In this document: positions 1-5,432 of the stretch, one piece after another
Layout: each line of letters opens with the position of its first letter
Position numbering within the stretch: the stretch's first letter is position 1
Assembly: GCF_938030755.1 (NCBI RefSeq)
Contig: NZ_CALHIF010000058.1
Location: 1-12,655, forward strand
Source of the DNA: an uncultured Granulicatella sp.
GTDB lineage: Bacteria > Bacillota > Bacilli > Lactobacillales > Aerococcaceae
Direction of reading: 5' to 3'
DNA length: 12,655 nt
Notes under the pieces: generated by a model
The model's input: only the letters and a program-made list of their open reading frames with translations
What the model was told of the DNA's origin: nothing
The model's database searches: none
Made by a program: the position numbers and the translations under genes

Positions 1-147
1 GTCAGTAAAAATGTTGCTGAGAATCGTTTGAAACGAAAAAAATTTAGTGGAAAAGTTGGGTTGGAAGATTTAGTTGTACATCTAGTTAAAACTTGTTTAA
101 ATAACTATTCTTTATTTTATTTTATATGCTATAATTGCCTTTGTTAG
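1..147 (+). CDS. Possible 3' end of an unrecognised gene (partial)
   Basis: Frame 1 is open from the left edge to a TAG at 145-147 and would encode about 48 residues. The first part is basic (NRLKRKKFSGK) and the end is rich in Leu, Phe, Tyr and Cys. The other two forward frames hit stops within about 30 nt. No RBS or start is visible because the left side is cut off. I do not recognise the protein, and the final part overlaps the AT-rich promoter of map, so the open frame may be chance. No function is proposed. Confidence 0.3.
   Translation, partial: VSKNVAENRLKRKKFSGKVGLEDLVVHLVKTCLNNYSLFYFICYNCLC
127..135 (+). promoter_or_regulatory. Extended -10 promoter for map-galE
   Basis: TGC followed by a perfect TATAAT at 130-135 makes an extended -10 element. 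The -35 region (about 107-113, TTCTTT) is poor, as is usual for extended -10 promoters. Transcription would start near 141-143, giving a leader of about 24 nt that carries AAAGGA at 148-153 before the ATG at 166. Confidence 0.7.
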
Positions 148-165
148 AAAGGATGAGTTTATTTC

Positions 166-939
166 ATGATTACATTAAAATCAAAACGCGAAATTGATGC
201 AATGGAAGAATCAGGAGCGCTTTTAGCTTCAATTCATGTTCAACTTCGTGATTTTATTAAACCTGGAGTCACTACTTGGGATATCGATCAATTTGTCCAA
301 AGAAAAATTGAAGAAGCAGGCGGATCTGCTCCTCAAATTGGTTATGAAGGATATAAATACGCAACGTGTCAAAGTATTAATGATGAAATTTGTCACGGTT
401 TTCCACGTCGTAAGCCTTTAAAATCAGGAGATTTGGTTAAAGTTGACTTTTGTGTGGAATTAAAAGGCGCTTTATCGGATTCATGTTGGAGTTACATTGT
501 TGGTGAAAGCAGTCCAGAAATCGACCACCTATATGAAGTGACAAAGAAAGCTTTATACTTAGGAATTCAACAAGCAAAAGTTGGAAATCGTATCGGGGAC
601 ATTGGACACGCAATCCAAACATATGTGGAAAGTGAAGGGTTGTCTGTTGTTCGTGATTTTATCGGACATGGAATTGGACCAACGATTCATGAAAGCCCAG
701 CAGTTCCTCACTACGGCGAACCAGGAAAGGGTCTTCGTTTAAAAGAAGGAATGGTTATTACGATTGAGCCAATGGTGAATACTGGAACTTGGAAAGCAGA
801 AATGGAAAGTAATGGGTGGACCGCTCATACATTAGATGGTGGGTTAAGCTGCCAATTTGAACATACATTAGCCATTACAAAAGATGGTCCACGTATTTTA
901 ACATTACAAAAAGATCACGCAGAAGATGTGTTGAACTAA
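166..939 (+). CDS. map: Type I methionine aminopeptidase
   Basis: This cytosolic dinuclear metalloenzyme removes the initiator Met from nascent proteins. The 257-residue length fits the bacterial type I enzyme. All five metal ligands can be placed: D94 (VKVDF), D105 (ALSDS), H168 (FIGHGIG), E201 (ITIEPM) and E232 (QFEHT). The catalytic-site histidines are H77 (ICHGFP) and H175 (TIHESP). The form resembles the enterococcal Map and lacks the insertion that streptococcal enzymes carry before SDSCW. The ATG at 166 is preceded by AAAGGA with a rather long 12-nt gap. galE follows after only 15 bp with no terminator, so the two are probably co-transcribed from the extended -10 promoter at 127-135. 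No anomalies were seen. Confidence 0.97.
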   Translation: MITLKSKREIDAMEESGALLASIHVQLRDFIKPGVTTWDIDQFVQRKIEEAGGSAPQIGYEGYKYATCQSINDEICHGFPRRKPLKSGDLVKVDFCVELKGALSDSCWSYIVGESSPEIDHLYEVTKKALYLGIQQAKVGNRIGDIGHAIQTYVESEGLSVVRDFIGHGIGPTIHESPAVPHYGEPGKGLRLKEGMVITIEPMVNTGTWKAEMESNGWTAHTLDGGLSCQFEHTLAITKDGPRILTLQKDHAEDVLN

Positions 940-954
940 GGAGAGGAAGTAAAT

Positions 955-1962
955 ATGGCAATTTTAGTAACAGGTGGAGCTGGATATATCGGTTCTCATA
1001 CAGTCATTGAATTAGATAAAGCAGGGTTTGACGTTGTGATTGTTGACAACTTTTCAAACAGCTCACCAGAAGTATTGAACCGCTTAAAAACAATCACAGG
1101 AAAGGATTTCCCTCTTTATGAAGGAGATATTTTAGATCGTGATTTCTTAGTATCCGTTTTTGAAAAAGAAAATATCGATTCAGTCATTCATTTTGCAGGG
1201 TTCAAGGCTGTGGGCGAATCTGTAGAAAAACCTTTAGAATACTATCACAACAATATCACGGGAACATTAGTGTTATTAGACGTAATGCGTCAATTTAACG
1301 TGAAGGATATCGTATTCAGCTCAAGTGCGACTGTATATGGTATGAATAATGTCGTTCCTTTTAAAGAAGAGATGCCTACAAGTGCAACAAATCCTTATGG
1401 TTATACAAAAGTAATGTTAGAACAAATTTTAAATGACGTTGCTTTCTCAGATAGTGACTGGTCTGTCACAAATTTACGTTACTTCAATCCAATTGGAGCG
1501 CATGAGAGTGGTTTGATTGGAGAAGCGCCAAACGGAATTCCAAACAACTTAATGCCATACATCACTCAAGTGGCTGTTGGTAAACGCGAATTCTTAAGCG
1601 TGTTTGGTGACGACTACGATACACATGATGGTACTGGAGTTCGTGACTACATCCACGTTGTTGATTTAGCTCGTGGGCACGTACTTGCAGTTAAAAACAA
1701 TGCGGCACAAAAAGGTGCAAAAGTCTTTAACTTAGGAACTGGTATTGGATACAGTGTGTTAGATTTAGTAAAAGCATTTATCGCGGAAAATGGAGTGGAT
1801 ATTCCTTATAAAATTGCACCTCGTCGTGCAGGAGATATTGCAACTTGTTATGCGAATGCTTCAAAAGCGAAAGAAGTGCTAGGATGGGTAGCTGAAAAGA
1901 ACTTAAACGATATGGTTCGCGACTCATGGAACTGGCAAAAGAAAAATCCAGAGGGCTATTAG
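955..1962 (+). CDS. galE: UDP-glucose 4-epimerase
   Basis: This NAD-dependent short-chain dehydrogenase/reductase interconverts UDP-galactose and UDP-glucose (Leloir pathway and UDP-sugar supply for the envelope). At 335 residues it is full length. The Rossmann motif GGAGYIG lies at 7-13, the Ser-rich active-site strand SSSAT at 122-126, the YxxxK catalytic pair at Y148/K152, and the UDP-binding RYFNPIGAH segment near 175-183. The residue aligning with E. coli Tyr299 is Cys298 (in IATCYAN). In characterised epimerases a small residue here admits N-acetylated sugars, so UDP-GlcNAc/UDP-GalNAc epimerisation is also plausible. AAGGAGAGG at 938-946 gives good spacing to the ATG. It is the second gene of the map operon. 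No galK or galT is nearby, which points to a biosynthetic rather than catabolic role (inference). Confidence 0.97.
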   Translation: MAILVTGGAGYIGSHTVIELDKAGFDVVIVDNFSNSSPEVLNRLKTITGKDFPLYEGDILDRDFLVSVFEKENIDSVIHFAGFKAVGESVEKPLEYYHNNITGTLVLLDVMRQFNVKDIVFSSSATVYGMNNVVPFKEEMPTSATNPYGYTKVMLEQILNDVAFSDSDWSVTNLRYFNPIGAHESGLIGEAPNGIPNNLMPYITQVAVGKREFLSVFGDDYDTHDGTGVRDYIHVVDLARGHVLAVKNNAAQKGAKVFNLGTGIGYSVLDLVKAFIAENGVDIPYKIAPRRAGDIATCYANASKAKEVLGWVAEKNLNDMVRDSWNWQKKNPEGY

Positions 1963-1994
1963 AAATAATTTTTAATACTGCTGAAATTTAAGTC

Positions 1995-2209
1995 AAAAGA
2001 ACTCCTTTGGAGTTTTTATTATGGCAGAAATGGTAGGATACCAGCTTGAGCCTTTGTCTCAAGCTTACCAAGCTTCAAAGGGAGAGTAACGACTCATCGT
2101 AACTCTCCCTAATTCACATTGGTTATGATTCCCTACCATTGCCATAATAACTCCAAGGAGTTCTTTCTTTTGAATACAATCAAGGGGATTCTAATAGCCC
2201 TCTGTGAAG
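1995..2209. repeat. Structured repeat, copy 1 (candidate RNA or MITE)
   Basis: This is the first of two non-coding copies about 230 bp apart between the convergent galE and pdx genes. The fold has an outer stem pairing 2016-2026 with 2140-2150 (11 bp) that continues, after a 3-nt bulge, as 2030-2037 with 2132-2139. Inside are hairpin P2 (2043-2050/2058-2065) and arm P3 (2080-2091/2098-2109). P3 contains one A-A mismatch and is enclosed by ACCAA 2067-2071/TTGGT 2119-2123. The flanks carry AACTCC/GGAGTT palindromes at 2000-2014 and 2149-2162. A 3' tail (TTGAATACAA, then a small G/C hairpin at 2183-2201) is shared with copy 2. No coding capacity is apparent and I do not recognise a known family. 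It could be a structured RNA, a MITE, or a bidirectional termination element. Confidence 0.8.
2000..2020 (+). terminator. Weak intrinsic terminator after galE
   Basis: AACTCC (2000-2005) and GGAGTT (2009-2014) form a short stem with a three-base loop, followed by TTTATT. It lies 38 nt after the galE stop. The same bases are also the left outer arm of structured repeat copy 1, so local and long-range pairing compete. Confidence 0.5.
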
Positions 2210-2232
2210 CGAAAGAGAAGAGTGCTAATAGT

Positions 2233-2439
2233 TTGTCGGAGTTGTTATTGTGGCAAGAATAGTAGGATACCGGCTTGAGCCTGATGTCTCAAGCCTACCA
2301 AGCTTCAAAGGGAGAGTAACGAAAAATCGTAACTCTCCCTAATTCACATTGGTTATAAATTCCTACTACTGCCACAATAACTCCTAGGAGTTATTTCTTT
2401 TGAATACAACGAAAGGGGTTCTGATTCCCCTCAGTGGAA
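2233..2439. repeat. Structured repeat, copy 2 (candidate RNA or MITE)
   Basis: This copy has the same architecture as copy 1: outer stem 2245-2255/2370-2380, then 2261-2267/2361-2367, P2 2272-2279/2288-2295 and P3 2310-2321/2328-2339. The right outer palindrome is 2379-2392 and the tail hairpin 2414-2418/2427-2431. Three stem positions differ from copy 1 with the partner changed to match: A-T to G-C at 2250/2375, G-C to A-T at 2261/2367, and A-T to G-C at 2272/2295. The single-stranded stretches GCTTCAAA and TAATTCACA are identical in the two copies. The left outer palindrome half (AACTCC) is not kept here, so the left boundary is uncertain. Confidence 0.8.
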
Positions 2440-2472
2440 AAAACAGCTATTACGAATCCAATCGTAATAGCT
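2436..2472 (-). terminator. Terminator of the pdxK-ECF operon
   Basis: An 11-bp perfect stem (2445-2455 with 2462-2472, AGCTATTACGA) and a 6-nt loop are followed on the - strand by GTTTTTTCC. It starts 7 nt after the stop of the S-component gene. The + strand side is also T-rich, so it may act in both directions. Confidence 0.85.
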
Positions 2473-2479
2473 ATTTTGT

Positions 2480-3025
2480 TTATCTTTTTACACGTTTTAA
2501 GGCTTCTTTGAAAATCGGGTATATGATTGGGACTGCAATAATAGTAAGGATGGCTGAACCGAAAGTCCCTGTAATCTTATTGATGGCTTGAATGAATGCA
2601 GGTTCTAATGCGAGACCACCGACAATCATTCCTCGAAAGAATGTGTATTTAATGATATTGAGGATGATTTTTACAATAGCAGCAATAACACCGACCGCAA
2701 TAACATTGGCGATTTTGTCATCTTTATTCATTGCTTTTTCGTATACAAGATGGATTATATAGCAGACAATTAATGATTCAAGAATAGTTTGCCAAGCAAC
2801 ATCTGCGTAATTATTAAGGATGTCGAAAAGGCCAAAACCGATTGAAGCGGCCATTGCACCTTGTTTTGTTCCAAATAATAAACATCCCACAACAACAAGA
2901 GCGTTCCCAAAATGGACAAATTGTGTGGTGAATGGCATTTGAATTCTAAAAATACTTACGCCTAAATAAATTAAAGCTGCGAATAAACTTGTCTGCAATA
3001 AATTTCTTAATTCTGTATTTTTCAT
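2480..3025 (-). CDS. ECF transporter S component, probably for vitamin B6
   Basis: This 181-residue integral membrane protein has about six hydrophobic segments (roughly 12-28, 38-52, 56-73, 80-95, 106-128 and 152-173). Its size and layout are those of the substrate-binding S subunit of energy-coupling factor vitamin transporters. The segment around QFVHFGNALVVVGCLLFG matches the usual S-component pattern of a polar turn before a Gly-rich helix. No ATPase or EcfT subunit is adjacent, so it would share the cell's general ECF module, as in group II systems. Its start codon overlaps the pdxK stop (ATGA), with GAGGTG just upstream, which indicates translational coupling. The link with a pyridoxal kinase and a PdxR-like regulator supports a PdxU/PdxU2-type pyridoxine/pyridoxal transporter. 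The substrate is inferred from context; an HMP/thiamine-precursor role cannot be excluded. Confidence 0.85.
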   Translation of the reverse strand: MKNTELRNLLQTSLFAALIYLGVSIFRIQMPFTTQFVHFGNALVVVGCLLFGTKQGAMAASIGFGLFDILNNYADVAWQTILESLIVCYIIHLVYEKAMNKDDKIANVIAVGVIAAIVKIILNIIKYTFFRGMIVGGLALEPAFIQAINKITGTFGSAILTIIAVPIIYPIFKEALKRVKR

Positions 3026-3870
3026 AATGACACCTCAGTAGTAAATTTTGTAGTAAGCATTCCAAGTTTTTTCTCGATTGGGAGACCAAATGGAATTCGT
3101 TCAGGTTGTTGGCTGCTCAGTTGAAGCACTTCGTCTATGAATTTGAGTGTGAACGATAGGGCTTCTTCAACGGACATGTCTTGAAGGATGCACGCAGTTG
3201 TTAAAGCGGCCAGTGTATCGCCTGTACCGTAAAAATGATGCGGGTATTTTGTTGTATAAAAGTCAGAAAATGAATCCGTCTCTTTTAAATACAGTTGAGC
3301 CCCCGTTAACTCTTCGCTATCCGGGCAACCGGTAATAATGATGTACTTCGGTCCAAGTAGAGCTAGTTTCTTAGCTAGTTTTTTTGTGAAATCTATCGTG
3401 ATTTTTCCAGTTGGATACGCTGTTTCGGTTAATAAGCATGCTTCCGTAATATTGGGATACATCACATCAGCATGTTGAATGAGTTTTCTCATCGCGTCAA
3501 CGTGTTCTGCTGTAAATCCGCTATATAACTTTCCGTTATCCCCCATGATTGGATCGACAAAAATTTTCGTAGACTCTGGCAATTTTTCAATGGTATCGAC
3601 CATTAATTCAATTTGTTCTGTGTTTCGGAAGTATCCTGTTAAAATAGCGTCCGGGTTTAATTCCAGATTTTCCCATTGACAAAGTGACTGCCTCATAAAT
3701 TCAGTTTGCTCTGCAATCGCGATATTTTTGAATCCACCGGTATGAGATGATAGAAGTACTGTTGGTAGTAGTATCGTTTCAATCTGACAACAAGCAAAAA
3801 TCGGGATAGCGGGGGCAAGTGCGACCTTGCCAATTCCAGGTAAGTCGTTTGCGATTAATATTTTTTTCAT
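3022..3870 (-). CDS. pdxK: Pyridoxal/pyridoxine kinase (ribokinase-like fold)
   Basis: This cytosolic kinase phosphorylates B6 vitamers (PL/PN/PM) to the 5'-phosphate using ATP. At 282 residues it is close to PdxK/PdxY length. It begins with the family's N-terminal strand (KILIANDLPGIGK). The Mg/ATP loop DPIMGDNG lies at 106-113 and YPNITEA at 138-144. The anion-hole/catalytic motif YGTGDT is at 214-219, with D218 as the catalytic base. The chosen ATG (3868-3870) has AGGA about 7 nt upstream. A longer frame running back to 3972 would pass through its own promoter and overlap the pdxR start, so I rejected it. It is first in a two-gene operon with the ECF S component and divergent from the MocR regulator, the usual layout of a PdxR regulon. 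ThiD-like HMP kinase is the main alternative. Confidence 0.9.
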   Translation of the reverse strand: MKKILIANDLPGIGKVALAPAIPIFACCQIETILLPTVLLSSHTGGFKNIAIAEQTEFMRQSLCQWENLELNPDAILTGYFRNTEQIELMVDTIEKLPESTKIFVDPIMGDNGKLYSGFTAEHVDAMRKLIQHADVMYPNITEACLLTETAYPTGKITIDFTKKLAKKLALLGPKYIIITGCPDSEELTGAQLYLKETDSFSDFYTTKYPHHFYGTGDTLAALTTACILQDMSVEEALSFTLKFIDEVLQLSSQQPERIPFGLPIEKKLGMLTTKFTTEVSL

Positions 3871-3899
3871 ATCTATTCCTCGAGTTTCAATGTATCTGT

Positions 3900-3928
3900 A
3901 TTGTAAAACGGGACAGGTGAGGATACAA
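3900..3928 (-). promoter_or_regulatory. Promoter of the pdxK operon
   Basis: Read on the - strand, TTGTAT (3923-3928) and TACAAT (3900-3905) are separated by exactly 17 bp. They sit about 30 bp upstream of the pdxK start. They almost fully overlap the opposing pdxR promoter. Confidence 0.7.
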
Positions 3929-3929
3929 T
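3901..3929 (+). promoter_or_regulatory. Promoter of the divergent MocR regulator
   Basis: TTGTAA (3901-3906) and TACAAT (3924-3929) are separated by 17 bp. The -35 of each promoter overlaps the -10 of the other. The 7-bp inverted repeat TATTGTA/TACAATA (3899-3905 and 3924-3930) therefore serves both directions, and RNA polymerase could occupy only one at a time. Confidence 0.65.
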
Positions 3930-3943
3930 AAGGATGAAAATAA

Positions 3944-3959
3944 ACTGTACCGGTACAGT
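3944..3959. promoter_or_regulatory. 16-bp palindrome, candidate PdxR operator
   Basis: ACTGTACCGGTACAGT is a perfect palindrome 11 nt before the regulator's ATG and downstream of its predicted transcription start near 3936. This position suits autorepression. A related CTGTA half-site lies at 3896-3900 on the pdxK side. Assignment to the adjacent regulator is inference. Confidence 0.6.
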
Positions 3960-3970
3960 GGAGGCGTGTC

Positions 3971-5194
3971 ATGTATCAATATCAGCAATTAGCACAAGCA
4001 TTAAAAAGCGAAATATTAAGCGGAACTCTGCAAAAAGGGGATAAACTACCTTCGATTCGAGAATTAGCTGCACGCTACGGAGTAAATAAGGATACGGTAC
4101 AACGAGCCTTGCGTAGTCTAAAAGATGAAAGTTTTATTTATGCGGTCGAAAAAAGTGGCTTTTATGTATTAAAGAATTCTGAGCCGAAATCGTTGAAGGA
4201 ATTTGAAGAAGACTATTCTCAACTTCCGATTGAGGACTTGCGCATATGCTTTAATCAATCGCTTGCTAGTGCGCATGATCTAAAACTAACTAAAAAAGAG
4301 CAAGCTTCTGGGATGGATGAATTGATTCAGGCGTTAATGCCTATTTTAGAAGAGTATGGGGTATATGCTTCGAAGGAACAACTAGTTATCACGACTGGAA
4401 CTCAACAAGCGCTCTATATTTTGTTACAGCTGATTCAAGGGAAAAAGGTTTTGCTCGAACAACCGACTTATGCACGAATGAATGAATTGGTGAAGCATTT
4501 GAACATTCCGTACGAAACGATTGATCGCAGAATTGACGGAGAAATTGATTTAAACCGATTAGAGGAATTGTTTTCGAGTGGAAAATTTTCACTATTCTAT
4601 ACGATTTCTAGGTTTCATAACCCTCTTGGTGGAAGTTATAGTGAAGCGACAAAGAAAAAAATTGTAGAACTAGCGAGACGTTACTCTGTATATATTATTG
4701 AAGACGATTATATGGCAGACTTTATAGAGGGGAATGCAACACCACTTCATTATTACGATATGGATGGAAGAGTTATTTACGTAAAATCCTTTTCGTCTAT
4801 TTTGTTTTCAGCCTTGAAAATAGGGATTGTTGTCTTACCAAAAGAATTGGTAGAAACTTTTTCAATGCGCAAGCAGTGGATGGATTACGATTCGAACGTG
4901 ATGATGCAAAAGACGTTTGCCCTTTTTATTGAAAATGGAATGTTTGCGAAGCATCGTAAAGAAATGGTCGAAAAATATATTGAAAAAAGTAAGCGCGCTA
5001 GAAATTGGTTGATGTCGTTAGGAATCCACGAAGGAGTTCTTCACGGTACACAATGGGTATTTAAGAAAACAACGATGATGGATGAAAAACTAAAAGCGAT
5101 GAATCTGAAAGCTAAAGTGCTTGATGATTACTTTATCTCGAAAAATGCTCCGTCATTAGAACGATTGGATTTGGCTAAAATCCGCGAAATTTAG
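3971..5194 (+). CDS. pdxR: MocR-family (GntR) regulator, PdxR-like
   Basis: This 407-residue fusion has a winged-helix GntR DNA-binding domain (about 1-68; SIRELAARYGVNKDTVQRAL lies at 28-47) and a class I aminotransferase-fold domain (about 90-407). Such proteins sense PLP and control B6 genes. Recognisable PLP-fold elements are TGTQQAL (142-148), PTYARM (165-170), FHNPLGG (215-221) and IEDDY (243-247, D246 facing the ring nitrogen). The motif that normally reads SFSK with the PLP-binding lysine is SFSS here (273-276), so that lysine is Ser276. The usual LRIG arginine is Lys283. The C-terminus ends after LAKIREI, perhaps 10-15 residues shorter than relatives. TGGAGG ends about 7 nt before the ATG. 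Divergence from pdxK-ECF supports a B6 role. Specificity is inferred, and PLP binding without a Schiff base is uncertain. Confidence 0.85.
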   Translation: MYQYQQLAQALKSEILSGTLQKGDKLPSIRELAARYGVNKDTVQRALRSLKDESFIYAVEKSGFYVLKNSEPKSLKEFEEDYSQLPIEDLRICFNQSLASAHDLKLTKKEQASGMDELIQALMPILEEYGVYASKEQLVITTGTQQALYILLQLIQGKKVLLEQPTYARMNELVKHLNIPYETIDRRIDGEIDLNRLEELFSSGKFSLFYTISRFHNPLGGSYSEATKKKIVELARRYSVYIIEDDYMADFIEGNATPLHYYDMDGRVIYVKSFSSILFSALKIGIVVLPKELVETFSMRKQWMDYDSNVMMQKTFALFIENGMFAKHRKEMVEKYIEKSKRARNWLMSLGIHEGVLHGTQWVFKKTTMMDEKLKAMNLKAKVLDDYFISKNAPSLERLDLAKIREI

Positions 5195-5228
5195 GTAAAA
5201 AGAAAGGTTAACAATTTATCTAAAAAAT

Positions 5229-5257
5229 TTGCAAAACTCACACTTATTTGGTATAGT
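5229..5257 (+). promoter_or_regulatory. Promoter of the riboswitch-ATPase transcript
   Basis: TTGCAA (5229-5234), a 17-bp spacer and TATAGT (5252-5257) place the start near 5263-5265, just upstream of the riboswitch. No clear terminator lies between the regulator's stop (5194) and this promoter, so some read-through is possible. Confidence 0.75.
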
Positions 5258-5275
5258 AACTACAATAATAATCGA

Positions 5276-5368
5276 TCTCTATAAGGGAGTAACTGGCAAC
5301 CAATCGTTGCGATAATATCAACAGCAAGCGAATTCTCGCTGGTATTATCTTGAACAGTGAGACTTATG
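5276..5368 (+). ncRNA. yybP-ykoY manganese riboswitch aptamer
   Basis: The 5' side TATAAG (5280-5285) pairs with CTTATG (5363-5368) to form P1. It is followed by the signature loop GGGAGTAAC (compare the family's GGGGAGUA), then ACTG 5292-5295 with CAGT 5355-5358. A small hairpin pairs GCAAC 5296-5300 with GTTGC 5306-5310. The long arm pairs GATAATA 5311-5317 with TATTATC 5343-5349 and is capped by AGCGA 5327-5331/TCGCT 5336-5340. The second conserved loop ends in GTGAGAC (5357-5363). In Lactococcus and Streptococcus this riboswitch precedes related P-type ATPase genes (yoaB, mgtA) and turns them on with Mn2+. Family assignment is from motif memory, not a covariance-model search. Confidence 0.85.
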
Positions 5369-5409
5369 TTTATTATCAAAAGGATGATGGGCATAAGTCT
5401 CTCTTTTTA
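5359..5409 (+). terminator. Riboswitch-controlled intrinsic terminator
   Basis: A 10-bp perfect stem pairs GAGACTTATG (5359-5368) with CATAAGTCTC (5392-5401), followed by TCTTTTTA. The 5' half of the terminator is the 3' strand of aptamer P1 plus its conserved GAGAC. The two folds therefore exclude each other, and Mn2+ binding would block termination (an ON switch). Confidence 0.85.
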
Positions 5410-5432
5410 TAGAAAAAGAAAAGGAGTGTATT

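Noticed and set aside
1995..2439. CRISPR array or known riboswitch/ribozyme in the tandem repeat
   Set aside because: There are only two units of over 200 bp with no short regular repeats or spacers. The CTGATG in copy 2 resembles a hammerhead core but lies in a loop and is absent from copy 1. No T-box, TPP or yybP-type motifs are present.
2400..2591. 63-residue + strand open frame
   Set aside because: It covers repeat copy 2, a terminator and the antisense of the ECF gene, and has no RBS.
3871..3972. 34-residue N-terminal extension of the pyridoxal kinase frame
   Set aside because: It runs through the kinase's own promoter, overlaps the regulator's start and has no homology. The ATG at 3870 has a good RBS and the family's N-terminal strand.
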